Position numbers and translations under genes: made by a program. Positions 20,603 to 32,850 of a DNA stretch of 64,000 bases are shown here, in pieces (positions within the stretch are counted from its first letter, which is position 1; the number at the start of each line of letters is the position of its first letter). The notes under the pieces were generated by a model, which was not told the origin of the DNA, made no database searches, and worked only from the letters and a program-made list of their open reading frames with translations. Source of the stretch: Zygaena filipendulae. Its lineage: Eukaryota > Arthropoda > Insecta > Lepidoptera > Zygaenidae. The stretch is from positions 13,905,501 through 13,969,500 of the forward strand of contig OU015654.1 of the NCBI GenBank assembly GCA_907165275.2, given 5' to 3'.

Positions 20603-21160
20603 GTGAACACGCACATGCTGTGTGTGCTGCGTATACTGGTAACTATACTAGTATACGCAGCAGTTTACCTCAAAAAATCGTAAGTCAAAAATAAAGTTAT
20701 GTATTGATAAAATACCTACATTTACGCTTCAGTTAGGTATATTGATAAAATACCTTATACGTTTACGCTTGATACACTTTCTTAGAGGTACTTTGTTTAG
20801 TATCTTACGCACTTGTCATATAATTGTGAGACAGTTTTGTTTCACAGCAAAGTACAAATCATGACAATTGACTGTGACTGTATAATTCCCACACAATACC
20901 TAACTGTTTGGTACATTCGACGACAAAATCTTTGCTAAAGCAAGCTTACAGAATTTTTACCGCAAAGTTTATGCGTGGTCTAAAAGGATATTGTTGTTAC
21001 TGTTTTAACTCTATAATACTACGAAGATTAAATAGGCATAAATATTTAAAATAATATTAAGGAAAAAGAGTAATTTTAGTTGGAATAATTTACGATTCCG
21101 GTTCCGACTCCGATCAATAAAGTTTTAAATCGCCGACCCCGACTTCGGTCCTGACAAATA

Positions 21161-21484
21161 GGGATGTTGACAACTTTTGAAAATCAAAATTCTAATTAGT
21201 CCGTCATTTAGAAAATCAAAAATCATCAGACGTATTTTTTTATTTTTCAAATAAATTAAAATACACAGAGATAAAATGCATTAAAGTTTAGGGTGGGGGC
21301 TCGTGACGTCACTTACCGCTACAAGCCACCATACAAACTGCACTAATTAGTGACGTCACGCGAAATTTCAACTCAATGTATCGCCGTTATTTTTTAATTA
21401 CGTAAAAAAAGAAAAAATACGTGTCCAATATTTTTTATTAATCTACAAGACGGACTATTAAAATAATTAGTCAAATAGCCTATT
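21161..21484 (+). mobile_element. GACGTCAC-type MITE
   Basis: Near-complete copy: GGGATGTTGACAACTTTTG start, TTAGTCAAATAGCC end, and two intact GTGACGTCAC palindromes. Confidence 0.75.
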
Positions 21485-21720
21485 ATCTCCGTCACATCCC
21501 TAGTTGAAACTTCAGATACGAACCCAGATAGACTCGTCAGTTGTCCTGCCGCATGGCAGTGACCAGACTTGCTGTCGTCTGCGGTGGGCTTGCGCAGTTA
21601 ACATGTTGTAGGTAAACGCGGTTCTCAGAAGTTCTCATTATTAACACAAATATTGTATTCCGCACGCATCACAATGCGATCGCGACTGCGTAGCACATCT
21701 AATGGACGTTGAGGAAAACT

Positions 21721-21954
21721 GGGCCCTTATTCACTATGACCATAATGCGTCCTGTTAAGATAAGACGCCACTTAAATTAATTTTCCCTCGTTTTCAAAGA
21801 AGTTTCACTTTAAAAGAATACATTTTCAACGTTTCTTTTGTCATAAAGAATATATATTTTTTTTTATATTTTTGCATCTAAAGCGTTTGGGATTGTGTTT
21901 TTGGGACGCGCGTTATGGGCAGGGAATGTTGTTGGTCATAGTGAATAAGGGCCC
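21721..21954. mobile_element. GGGCCC-ended MITE, copy 1
   Basis: Inverted ends GGGCCCTTATTCACTATGAC and its complement frame 234 bp. Inside are weaker mirrored segments (TTCAAAGAAGTTT, AGCGTTTGGGATTG). No clear target duplication. Confidence 0.75.
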
Positions 21955-22117
21955 TGCTTGTCAGTTTTAAATACACATTTGCAGGTACAATATTTCTACA
22001 CTTCACGTAGGAATAGGAATTCTTGCAATACAATTGCGACTAAAAGCAAGTTTACCCATTTGTAACTAATAAATGCTATGACATCCATAGTAAAAATTAC
22101 ACGATGATAACATATTA

Positions 22118-22353
22118 TTTGGACGCAGATAAGCAATAACATGTTAACCCACAAAATTAAGTTAATTTAAAACGATTTATTAAGAGTTAGGGAACGTTTT
22201 TTAATTATGTGTTTACCTTATTACATCGCTTAAATATGTAACTAAATATTGAACATAAAAAATGTTGGCACAAATGGCGCTCCTACTTTTAAAATACGAT
22301 TTACTCAAAATTTCTCCAGTGTGGGTAACACACTATTGCTTATCTATGTCCAT
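22118..22353. mobile_element. MITE with TGGAC..GATAAGCAATA ends
   Basis: Complete copy: TTTGGACGCAGATAAGCAAT to TTGCTTATCTATGTCCATTT. Short open frames inside it (for example 22262-22468) are accidental. Confidence 0.75.
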
Positions 22354-22839
22354 TTCAAAGAAGTCGAAAATAAAAAAGCTAACAAAAAAATATATTTCAA
22401 TTACAAGAAAGAAAGTCGACACGAAAAGGACTTTCACTGGACCAACGTCTCGCTCCACCTCCCAGTAACTGGAGCGAGCCACTGGCTTTTATGTCGATAT
22501 AATATGTACACAACTCGGTCAATAACTCGTCCGTGTGGTTGCATTCGAGTTTCTAAATGCTAATTCTTTGTAGTGCATGACCGTCTTATTAAAATCTCAT
22601 GTGCATTCAGACTGAACCAATCTGAATGCTCAACTAGTATAGTTGTTTTGTACAGAGAGTAAGAGGGAACAGACAACGCAAGCCGCCTCACAGAAGTACC
22701 ACGCAAAAAGTGGTAAATAGGCATCTAACATTTCTCCAGCTATGCTCTGCTGCGAGGATTCTATTTGGTTTTCATGTGTATCCAAAATGCCCAATCAATC
22801 AATAAATAAATCGACTATTCCTCAAAGGTGGAATAAAGC

Positions 22840-23015
22840 AACTTATATGGAATTCCCGCAGGAACTCTGGTCGGTGGAATCTTATGAAATTTTGCATACT
22901 TAGGTACACATTGTCAGGGGTACAGAGAAGGACGTAGGGTAGTAGGTACTTTGCATTTCGGAATTCCTGCGGGATCTCCGAAATTTCCGCGGGTAACACC
23001 GCGGGGCACAGCTAG
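22840..23015 (+). mobile_element. Helitron-like, 5' end diverged
   Basis: The AAATTTCCGCGGGTAACACC and CGGGGCACAGCTAG end is clear. An extra GGAATTCCCGCAGGAACTC core precedes it. Confidence 0.6.
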
Positions 23016-24206
23016 TAAAGATTAATATCTTGATTAGTGCTTCTGTTGGTGATCGTTTTACTTCTAAACGACTTGCTTAATCAATTGAGATCACTATGAT
23101 CTATGATCGATAGCTATGTCAGGAGTTTTCAAGGGTACCTCAACATTTACGTAGGTAAAACAACGGGGCACGGCTAATTAACAAAAAATCACCCACTCCC
23201 AGTTTTTGCAGGCAAACGAAGCAAGTTTTTCACAACACAACTGTTACAAAACTTAGAGCCATTAAAATGACAACTCAACTGAAATTAGTAGACACAATTT
23301 GTTTATTAGCTAAAGTTAGTTAAATTCTAGCTTGCGCCACCATAGTCCCACCAACTGTACTATACTTGTACCAACATTTAAACTTCATAAATAAGAATAA
23401 AAATAATAACGAACCCTTGGGAATGGATACAAAATCGAGACAAAACGTATCATAATACGTACGTTAATCCACAGTAACATCTATCAGTGCTTAGAGTTTT
23501 ATCAATATCGTTACAGCGCTTTATGCGTGATTGAGTCACAAGCATGACGTATGCATATATTATTATTTATGGATGTTTGACCATGGTGTTCAATTTTATT
23601 GGTTTGGAATTTACATAATTATATCGCGATAAAGTTAAAGATCAAACAATTTTTTTTCTCTGGTGATTTGGTGGCGGATTTACCAGCAGGCTGAATAGTC
23701 CGGAGCCTAGGGCAGCAGATTATAGGGTAGGTAAAAAACAATTTCTTGTGCAATCCATACTATATCGCTGGGTTGTTAAAAAATCTGAGAACTGACACAT
23801 CGATCCACTAGTACACAAATCATTAGGTTACAATTTCACTAAAAAAAATTGCAAATAAGTAGGGTAAGTATTGAATTGTAGAAGTCGGTATAGGGGCGGC
23901 AAAATTGGAATAGCCTACTGGCGGCAAATATTCAAATCCGCCACTGCAAGTAGTTATTTTAGGAGAGATAATTTTATACTTAGGATAATGGTAATTATCA
24001 ATCTAAAGGAAAACAGTCGATTGTCGAAAATCACCAAAGAATATTTTTTACCGTGTTCTTAAGAACATCCTTAAATTAACTACAGGCAACACCAAAGTGA
24101 ATATATTAAGGAGCGTCCTATTATAGTTCAAGTGCGAAGATTTGCTGCCAAAAGTTCCGGTAAAGCATCGAAATGCATCTCACCAATGGATTTCCATGTA
24201 GGTAAT

Positions 24207-24532
24207 GGGCATGTTGACTAATTTTTATTTTTTAGTCTGTCTTGTAGATTATTAAAAAATATTGGACACGTATTTTTTCGTTTTTTTACGTAATCAAAAA
24301 ATAACGGCGATATATTGAGTTGAAATTTCGCGTGACGTCACTATTCTGACAGTTTGTATGGCGGTTTTGCGGTTAGTGACGTCACGACCTCCTCATCCTA
24401 AACTTTAATGCGCTTTATCTCTGTATATTTTAATTTATTTAAAAAAGCAAAAAATACGTGTCTATTGTTTTTTTTTATTTTCTAACTGACGGACTAATTA
24501 GAATTTTGATTTTCAATAGTAGTCAACATCCC
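24207..24532 (-). mobile_element. GACGTCAC-type MITE
   Basis: Complete reverse copy: GGGCATGTTGACTAA start, TAGTCAACATCCC end, two intact GTGACGTCAC palindromes. Confidence 0.75.
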
Positions 24533-24919
24533 TTTTAACTTCAGAAGAAGAAATATACCACTGAATTGGCTATATGGACTAAGTTTCCTTCTGCCTTCCC
24601 TGAAAGGGGTAAATTCTACAAAAAAAAAATATTAATTTAAAAAGAAACAGTTTTTACTGTAAAGTTAATTACGCTACTGCAAATTGAGAGACATGCGATT
24701 ATAGCCAATATCATAAAACTAATTAGTATCTGGGCTTAATCTTTTAATAAATATCTACCTAATGAATACCGGTAAATTTTAAGGCATTACAGAATAGCCT
24801 AACGGTACTAGGATACCAGACTGGTTGTTAATATCAACAAGTCATTAGGATAATAAAAAAACGCAAAAGTAGGACAATGAACTAATAAAACTTCAGAATA
24901 AAAACTAAATTTATAAAAA

Positions 24920-25112
24920 CTCGCTGTTCTGCGGTTTCACCCACGCTTATTTCGGAGATTCCGCAGGAATTCCAGGGCAAAAAGTACCCTATGTCCTTCT
25001 CTGTACCCCTGAAAATGTGTATGCAAAATCTCACGATGATCGGTAGAGCCGTTGACACGTGAAACAAACAAACATACAAACTCGCTTTCGCGATTATAAT
25101 ATTAATAAGGAT
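24920..25112 (-). mobile_element. Helitron-like, complete
   Basis: CTGTTCTGCGGTTTCACCC start, CCTATGTCCTTCTCTGTACC body, GATTATAATATTAATAAGG end. Confidence 0.7.
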
Positions 25113-25149
25113 TTTGTTAACTTCCAAAGTAATTTTGTGGGTTTATAAC

Positions 25150-25517
25150 TTCCAAAAACCGACTTCCAAAAACACAAAACTAAAAAGCTAAAAATAACAA
25201 AATACCGATTTAATCCAAAAGACAAAAACACATCGTAATTTTATTATTGGTTTGTGCTACCACTGATCGGTTTGAATTCGGTGACAAGCCCGCTTGTGTC
25301 TGCCCACTTGGGTTGCTCTGCTCACGACGAGCTCATGGCGGAAGTGTACTTAGCCCATCTACACATCTACTCCATATTTGGTTTGTCACCGACTTCAAAC
25401 CGATCAGCGGTAGCACAAACCAATAATAATATTACGTGTATTATTGTCTTTTGGATTAAATCGGTATTTTGCTATTTTAGCTTTTTAAGTTTTGTGTTTT
25501 TGGAAGTCGGTTTCTTT
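25150..25517. mobile_element. Foldback element with ~130-bp arms
   Basis: The left arm (AAAAACCGACTTCCAAAAAC through TGCTACCACTGATCGGTTTG) is repeated inverted at 25388-25517 (CAAACCGATCAGCGGTAGCA through TTTTTGGAAGTCGGTTTC). A roughly 95-bp non-palindromic centre at 25291-25386 is GC-richer and contains CTCACGACGAGCTCATGGCG. No transposase. Confidence 0.7.
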
Positions 25518-25849
25518 TTTTTTTAATTTTGTTTATTTCTCGCTTTTAAGTGGTTTGATTTGTAATTTATCTAAGTTACAATAGCCTAATGTGAACTGCT
25601 CATCACGTTTTACAATATATTGCTTTTTCCGATGCAGGGACGTTAATTGTTGAGGAGTTCTCCTGGTACTTTCCACTTTACCATATACATTGTGACGAGC
25701 ATAAATTGTATAGGAACCACATTAAAAAGTAAACGAATCGGAACCTGTGAAATACCTATTATTTAGTAGTTCCTATGATCATCTGTGGTCTTCATCATCA
25801 GTTCCACTTCTTCATATTTTGCTGTCCGAAAGCAAAAAACGATTTGCTA

Positions 25850-26108
25850 TAAAAAATACCCAATTCGATATAGGTGTGCCTATAATTTTTGAAGAGTTCC
25901 TTCGATTTCTCCAAGATCCCATCATCAGATCCTGATTTCATGACAATGGGACCCAACGGGAAGCACCAGCTTTCGAAAAAAAAGAATCATCAAAATCAGT
26001 TTACCCAGTCGAAAGTTATGAGGTAAGAAACATAAAAAAAATAAAAAAATAAAAAAATAAACATACGCGTTGAATTGAGAACCTCCTCCTTTTTGGGGAG
26101 TCGGTTAA
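25850..26108 (+). mobile_element. Lepidopteran repeat ending CCTCC..GTCGGTT
   Basis: The right end GAACCTCCTCCTTTTTGGGG runs into AGTCGGTTAAA after an A-rich (AAAAAAT)n stretch at 26032-26060. The left border is unclear. No coding frame. Confidence 0.35.
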
Positions 26109-26362
26109 AAATACACTATTTCGATGCTTCGTATATGACGTATGAAGCTGAATTTCAGCAGGTGGGTTGCAGCAGATGAGCAAATAATATACGTAAGAGT
26201 TAATCAAAATGCATTCGGATCGCAGCATGTGCAAATTATTTCTGACATCACAGCCAATTCTATTCAATGACCATAACCCAATGGAATTCACAAGCAGAAT
26301 CGTGTCACGATCGTAGATCGACTAAATCACCACTGGTAATGCTTCCTTATATTATAAAATAC

Positions 26363-26594
26363 TAGATGTGCCCTGCGGTATCACCCGCGTTAATTTCAGA
26401 GTTCTCGCGGGGATTCCGGGATAAAAACTACCCTATGTGTTAATCTACAAGCTATATTATTGTAAAGTTTCATTTAAATCCATCCAGTAGTTTTTGCGTG
26501 AAAGAGTAACAAACATCCATCCATCCATCTATCCATCTATCCATACATTCTTATGCATTTGTGCATATTTCGCGTTTATAATATTAGTAGGATT
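26363..26594 (-). mobile_element. Helitron with internal (CATC)n
   Basis: ACTAGATGTGCCCTGCGG start, a (CCAT)n run at 26515-26545, and GTTTATAATATTAGTAGGA end. It abuts an oppositely oriented copy. Confidence 0.75.
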
Positions 26595-26779
26595 TACTGC
26601 TATAAATGCGAATGTGAGTTTATTTGTTTGTTTTTAACTACTCAATCGATCATCATGAAATTTTGCATACACCGTACACGTTGTCAAAGGTACAGAAAAG
26701 GATATAGGGTACTTTTTATTCCGGAACTCTCGCGGAAACTCCGAAATTAACGAGGGTGTAACCATGGGCAACAGCTAGA
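26595..26779 (+). mobile_element. Helitron-like, head-to-head with 26363 copy
   Basis: TACTGCTATAAATGCGAATG start and GGGCAACAGCTAG end. Confidence 0.65.
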
Positions 26780-26811
26780 AGGTACGCAATAAAAACAAAA
26801 TAAAACTGTTA

Positions 26812-26980
26812 TAGATTTTTTTGTTTGTTACAATTTAACTCAAAAACTACTGGACCGATTTCTAAAATTCTTTCACCATTAGAAAGCTACATTATCCCTG
26901 AGTAACATAGGCTATATTATAATCCGGAATTACCGCGGGAACTCCGAAATTATTGCGGATGAAACCGCGCGGACAGCTAG
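26812..26980 (+). mobile_element. Helitron-like, 19350 subfamily
   Basis: TTGTTACAATTTAACTCAAA, AGAAAGCTACATTATCCCTG and the GCGCGGACAGCTAG end match 19350-19548. Confidence 0.65.
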
Positions 26981-27075
26981 TAAGTAAATATTATGGGCCG
27001 ATACAATAAATACAAGTTTCACCCTTAAGGATCTAATTCTAAAAACACAACTCACTACATTAAATATAAGATTAA

Positions 27076-27312
27076 CCGCCGCACTCAGAGTCGACTTTAA
27101 TGATTACTTAGTTAAGTATAGATTTTTAAAACAAAACTGCCGCAATGAGACAAGTTTAATAAATTAATGTTAATTGGTATTTAACTAATTAAGTTACATC
27201 TCATTAAACGCCAATTAACATTAATTTACTGAACGTCTCTGATTGCGGCAATTTTGTTTTAAAAATCTATACTTAACTAAGTAATCATTAAAGTCGACTC
27301 TGAGTGCGGCCG
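27076..27312. mobile_element. Harbinger-like palindromic MITE, copy 1
   Basis: A 237-bp almost fully self-complementary element. The inverted ends (CCGCCGCACTCAGAGTCGAC and its complement) continue inward for nearly 100 bp per arm. It is flanked on both sides by TAA, a 3-bp duplication typical of PIF/Harbinger. Non-coding. Confidence 0.8.
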
Positions 27313-28002
27313 TAAGTCTAAGATAATATGAAAGAGCCTTAATTTAGTGTTTATAGTTAATTTAGTGTGTTCTGTTGATGCAACTGAGCGGCATAATCAC
27401 ATTGTGATTAAGCTCATTAATAAAGATTATAAAAAAAATATAAAAAATCTAAAAACAAATGCAATCAAACTATAGCGGATATTAGTCAGTAGTTAATGAA
27501 TAACAAATGAAATTACCAAGTTTTTTACTGTTTATTGCATAGGTACTTTTTCTTTTTCCGTCAAATGTTTACGAAATTAATCCATCTACGAGTAGGTATA
27601 TTTATATCGATACAATAATGATTAAGTATTTAATCTCGCGTCAAAACAATAAAATATGTGATCCAAAAAACTTCACGTTCCACAATCCGTGAAGGCCAAC
27701 TGCGCTTAGAGTAGACCATTATAATATCATTCCCGCATTCAATTTGAGCGTCGTTAATATCCGTTCAAACTTCAGCATGATTGCAATTTGCAATATGGGC
27801 GTGCAATTTCACAAATCCAAATACAACTTGTCTTATCATATTAAGGAATTATTCATTGCAATTTGTCACACCTACCTATTGTGCGAATGTTTGCGCAAAC
27901 ACGCACCTGTGTCGGATTTTTAACGCGGGACTAGACGATAGCTGTGTTCGAGACGGTTCGATTTACGATTGCAGTAATTATAATTTTATTTTATTTGACT
28001 AC

Positions 28003-28168
28003 TAGCTGTGCCCCGCGGAAAATTCCGGGATCAAAAGTAATCTGTGTGTTATTCTGATGTACTAGCTATAGGTACCTAATATTGTAAAATTTCATTAAAA
28101 TCCATTCAGTAGTTTTTGCGTGAAAGAGTAAAAAAATCCATCCATATATACAAACTTTTATATTAGTA
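28003..28168 (-). mobile_element. Helitron-like, internally deleted
   Basis: ACTAGCTGTGCCCCGCGG start, with the hairpin shortened, and a TTTTATATTAGTAAG end. Confidence 0.65.
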
Positions 28169-28546
28169 AGTTAATTAATGTAAATTTAGTGAATTTCAAA
28201 CAGGGTGTTTCGACAGGAAAAGTTCTTACATAATGTTATTCTTTTCAATGTCAATATTTCATATAAGTGATTTAAAGTACATACAATTCGTACCATCAAC
28301 AACAATGCACTAAAAATTTTACTTATACATAGTTGGTAATGAACGTACACAATCAAATCACAAAAACAATCGTCAGATACCAGCCAAGAAGCAATTCCAA
28401 GCAACAGCTACCTTTCATTTTGCAACAATACATCAAAACATGCCAGACATGACTCCGCCCTCATCAAATTTATAGTGCTATCTAATAAGAACCTAATTCT
28501 GTTGGACTATTGTGTAAATCTTGTATTATCAGGTAGCTTAAAGCCC

Positions 28547-28874
28547 GCCGGCTGTCCTACGGAAAAACAAAGTAATTGCAGCAGAATAAATTGTACAGGA
28601 GGAGCAAAAAACCGGAAATCGCTTTATGTAAAACAAACCTTTCATAGCTTAACGATTTCCTTATTTTTAATTTCTCTAATACTAAAGCCTTTTTGATGGT
28701 TACAGCAACTGAACGAATTTTACAGGAGGTGCAAAAAAAAGTAAATCGCTTTAATTAAAACAAATCTTCCATAGTATTCAGCAAGGTCCATTATGCATGA
28801 AATGAGGCAATAATACAAAAAAAAACTCACTTCGAAAAAAATGTCAGTTGCTTTGTTTTTCCGTAGAGCAGCCG
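28547..28874. mobile_element. MITE with CTACGGAAAAACAAAG ends
   Basis: Left end CCGGCTGTCCTACGGAAAAA, right end (reversed) CGGCTGCTCTACGGAAAAAC. The interior repeats the ACAGGAGG(A/T)GCAAAAAA motif twice (28598 and 28722). A second partial copy lies at 960-1173. Confidence 0.65.
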
Positions 28875-28949
28875 CCGCGCAATTGTAGCGAAATGTAAAG
28901 TGTAAGAATAGATTTCTGATAAAATAATCTACATATACACATTATATGG

Positions 28950-29200
28950 ATAAAAATCTCGTGTCACGATGTTTGTCTGGGATAAACTCCGAAACTACTA
29001 CCTATTTCAATGTTTGTACGTGTATTTTATCCTGAAATTCCCGCAGGAACTCCGAAAAAACGCGGGGAACAGGTAATCACCGAAATGGTTGAAACTATTT
29101 TAACGGGACTTTCACTAGCAATTAGCTGATGTTATAAGCAATAACTTAAGCCACTTTTATCATTATCAGAGTTCCTGTGGGAATTTTAAAACACACATTT
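28950..29200 (+). mobile_element. Helitron-like fragments
   Basis: ATCTCGTGTCACGATGTTTG, CCCGCAGGAACTCCG and GCGGGGAACAGGTAAT, then a second decayed body ending CCTGTGGGAATTTT. Confidence 0.45.
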
Positions 29201-29435
29201 ATAAATAATTATGTATTTCTAAAAATTTTTTTTTTTTTTTTTAGTTTCAACTTTAGTATTTATTATTTCTAGGTACTAGGTTTCTAAAATATACATTTTT
29301 TTACTTTTGTAATATAAGTACCTAGAAAGCTTTGAACCGCATTGTCAAAATTCACAAGTAGGTAATTGTTTATGGCAATTTCAATGCTACAGAAATATCA
29401 TGAAAAAATTTGTATTCACCTTAATTTATACAAGA

Positions 29436-29880
29436 CTAGCTGTTTCCGCGGTTTCACCTGTGGTAATTTCAGACTTCCCGCGGGAATTCCAGGATAAAAT
29501 ATAGATATAAACCTTCCTCGTGAATCACTCTATCTATTGGTGAAAACCACATGAAAATTCGTTGCGTAGCTTTAAAGATCTAACGGCCGCACTCAGAGTC
29601 GACTTTAACGATTACTTAGTTAAGTATAGATTTTTAAAACAAAACTGCCGCAATCAGAGACGTTCAGTAAATTAATGTAATTGGCGTTTAATGAGATGTA
29701 ACTTAATTAGTTAAATGCCAGTTAACATTAATTTATTAAACTTGTCTGATTGCGGCAGTTTTGTTTTAAAAATCTATACTTAACTAAGTAATCATTAAAG
29801 TCGACTCTGAGTGCGGCGGTAAGCATACATAGGGAGGGACAAACAAACGGAAAGCGACTTTGTTTTATACTATGTAGTGA
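29436..29880 (-). mobile_element. Helitron carrying the Harbinger-like MITE
   Basis: ACTAGCTGTTTCCGCGGTTT start. The body is interrupted at 29584-29819 and continues TAAGCATACATAGGGAGGGA to about 29880. Confidence 0.68.
29584..29819. mobile_element. Harbinger-like palindromic MITE, copy 2, inside a Helitron
   Basis: A 236-bp relative of the element at 27076 in inverted orientation, flanked by TAA on both sides. It interrupts a Helitron: the sequence AAAGATCTAA|...|TAAGCATACATAG rejoins to match AGATCTAAGCACATACATAG in the paralogous Helitron at 5917-6101 (reverse strand). This fixes the target duplication as TAA. Confidence 0.82.
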
Positions 29881-30199
29881 TTCTCATATCGTTTTCTTTT
29901 AAAAGAAAACAATCTAACAATTAGAAGATATTACATTCTTGTTATAGCGGGTGGCTGCTTTGACTGAATATTTTTATACACAGATATTATAATATACAAG
30001 ATACAAAAAACAGTTATATTAGATTTCGGCTAGAAAGACCAATATATATTTCGATCCGGAACCTGGGCTATCGTATACCAAGTTTTGTTTAATTCCATAA
30101 CTCAACCGCGGACAAAAGCTATTTGCCAAAAATAAATACCTCGGAACAGCCTTCACCCGCCCAAATGATCGAGTCAGTGTCATCGGACGTCCAAACTGC

Positions 30200-31399
30200 A
30201 TAATTTTCGGTCAATTATATCCATAGAGTCAGATCACATCTGACAGGAAACGCGTGTAATCTGTCATGGTATGACCACGATATTCACCTACTAATCATGA
30301 AAAATACTAGAATTTTGTTTTTCTTTTCGCTTTGTAATTTATGCTTGAAGGATGTTTTAGTATGCAGCTAAAATACTAATATTTAAGTCATCAGTATTAA
30401 CAACATCCGTTCGTCGGACACATTTTCGGAAGTCATTTTGTGAATAATTGTTTATTTGCGTGTCCATTTTTAGCTATATTACTTTGGTTGCTTAAAAATT
30501 CTCAAGGTAGGTTAAACATATCTTCAAGTAGGTAACACATATCTTAAAACATATCTTCATTACATTTTTTACTTGTTACACGTGTGCAAACGTTTTAAAC
30601 ATCAATCATCAAATTGTAGAGTACTTACACAAAAAATATAAAGTTCATACTCTATTCAGACGTAATTATTTATGAATTACACATAATACTGGGGGTACGA
30701 CATCTTTACCCAATTACTGGGGAAGTGATGAAACTTCAGGTGTAATTATTTGAAGGGTATAATCGTCTTGACTGACGTCTTTTCAGCGTCAAAATATACA
30801 TTACCTTCTGAAGAATCGTCGGCGGAATTACCGGGCTAAACGTCAGTATGTCAAGAGAGTACTTAAATATAGTTTTATTTTGTCATTGGCTGTATCCGTA
30901 TTGCAACACACCTAGTCCTAAGACATCTGTCCGATCGGTCGTAATGCTAGTGTTGTTACGGATATCCTCATGTTTACTTGACAATTAAATAAAATTAACT
31001 TGTATTCAAGAATATCAAAATAAATCCCAGTTAGTTATAATTTACAACATTAATTTACAGCTCTAATCATGTTTTTTTTTTCACTACCGAACGGACATCT
31101 TTTACATCGTATCTCTTTAAGATGAAAACACTTTTTTCAGTGTCGGAATAATTATTGTTCCAAATCGCCCATGTGTGTCCTCAGCGAGGATAACGTAGAT
31201 CAGGTAGAGTATGTCCTCGAAAAGGCAAATATCGAGCAATTTAAATGTAATAAGGAATATTATACAGGATGTAAGGTTAAACGAAGGTCATACTGGATGT
31301 GTTCAATATTCGATTCTCTGCTCAAATATAGATACCTACATATAAAAAGATTTATTTTTAAATGTCCTTATATTTTTATTAGGTAGGTACATTTTAATA
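30200..31399. other. No feature seen
   Basis: Unique-looking AT-rich sequence. No convincing ORF, repeat border or splice-supported exon. Confidence 0.4.
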
Positions 31400-31722
31400 G
31401 GGATGTGGACTACTTTTGAAATCAAAATTCTAATTAGTCCGTCAGTTAGAAAATAAAAAAACAATAGACACGTATTTTTTGATTTTTCAAATAAATTAAA
31501 ATATACAGAGATAAAGCGCATTAAAGTTTAGGGTGAGGGGGTCGTGACGTCACTAACTGCTAAAACCGCCATACAAACTGTCAGAATAGTGACGTCACGC
31601 GAAATTTCAACTCAATATATTACCGTTATTATTTGATTACGTAAAAAAAGAAAAAATACGTGTCCAATATTTTTTAATAATCTACAAGACGGACTAAAAA
31701 ATAAAAATTTGTCAACATGCCC
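31400..31722 (+). mobile_element. GACGTCAC-type MITE
   Basis: Complete copy very close to that at 4138: GGGATGTGGACTAC start, GTCAACATGCCC end, two intact GTGACGTCAC palindromes. Confidence 0.75.
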
Positions 31723-31902
31723 AACCTTGTATACTAATAATGATGAATTTGGATAAGGCGGAAAGGGTGTGTAACTTGTGAGGGTCGCGGTTGTAGTAAA
31801 TGCAAAAAGCGGTGCACAGTTTCTGCTGTTCCTATCGTGAGACAGGCGTTTGCATAATTTATTTATATTAGGTACATAGGCGTACAAATATATTATGTAC
31901 AA

Positions 31903-32160
31903 CTTAATATATATAAATCACGTGTCACGTTGTTGTGTGTACTGAACGGATTTTGATAAAATTTTGTAACCAATTATAATATGGTGCCACTTAAAAGATA
32001 GGATAGTTTTTATCCCGGAATTCCCGCGGGAACTCCGGCACTAATGCGGGGAACAGCTAATCTCGTAAACTACTGTCGGGGTGCAAAGAAGGACATAGAG
32101 TACTTTTTTCCCGCAACCTCCGCGGGAACTCCGAAATTACCGCGGATGAAATCGCGGTAG
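31903..32160 (+). mobile_element. Helitron-like, TAATATATATAAATCACGTG subfamily
   Basis: Same subfamily as 33861 and 34085, with an internal false end (GGGGAACAGCTAAT) followed by a second core and a GATGAAATCGCGG end. Confidence 0.65.
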
Positions 32161-32451
32161 TATTATGTAAATTTTAAATTACGTATATTACACACGCCCA
32201 ATCACCACGCGATTTAACGTGATTAATACATATAAATAAAATCATCTCATCCATTTGATTATTAATAACACAACATAAATTACACACAACATAATTTAAA
32301 CATAAATATTATGCATATACGGCGATGCTGTGTTATGTATTATCACTGTGCTTACAACGAGAACAAAGGTCCGCAGAGGCCTTGCGCCGAAAACAATTGT
32401 GTGAATAAATAAACATGCAACTGTATGATATTTGCATGTTATTAGACTAGC

Positions 32452-32607
32452 TATGCCCTGCAGTTTCGCCCGCGCAAGTTGCGGAATTCCCGCAGGAACT
32501 CCGAAGTAGCCTAATTTACTCTTTATAACATCAGCGAATTAGTAGTGAAAGTATATGGTTCAAACTGTTTTGGTGATTAGCCGGAGTTCACGCGGGAATT
32601 CTAGGTA
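32452..32607 (-). mobile_element. Helitron-like fragment
   Basis: ACTAGCTATGCCCTGCAGTT start with a diverged body ending in CACGCGGGAATTCTAG. Confidence 0.5.
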
Positions 32608-32850
32608 GACCCGTATTTTTTAAATTAAAAAAAAATACTAAGATAAAACGCATTAAATTTTAGGAGTGGGGACTCTTGACGTCATAACGTGCTATAAACT
32701 GTAGCACGCCGTGCAGTCACGCGATATTTCGACTCAATGTATATCTCCGTAATTTTTTTATTGGGTACGTAAAAAAAGGAAAAAAAATATGCGTGTACAA
32801 TAGGCACTTTTTATTCATCTAAATAAAGGCCTAAAAACAAAAATTTATAG
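32608..32850 (+). mobile_element. Decayed GACGTCAC-type MITE
   Basis: Keeps AACGCATTAAATTTTAGGAG, one TGACGTCA and the TTTCGACTCAATGTATATCTCCG-like segment, but its left end is lost into a neighbouring Helitron fragment. Confidence 0.5.

Noticed and set aside
22249..22563. Plus-strand frames of 68 and 104 codons
   Set aside because: They lie in or run out of a MITE (22118-22353), with no homology or splice support.
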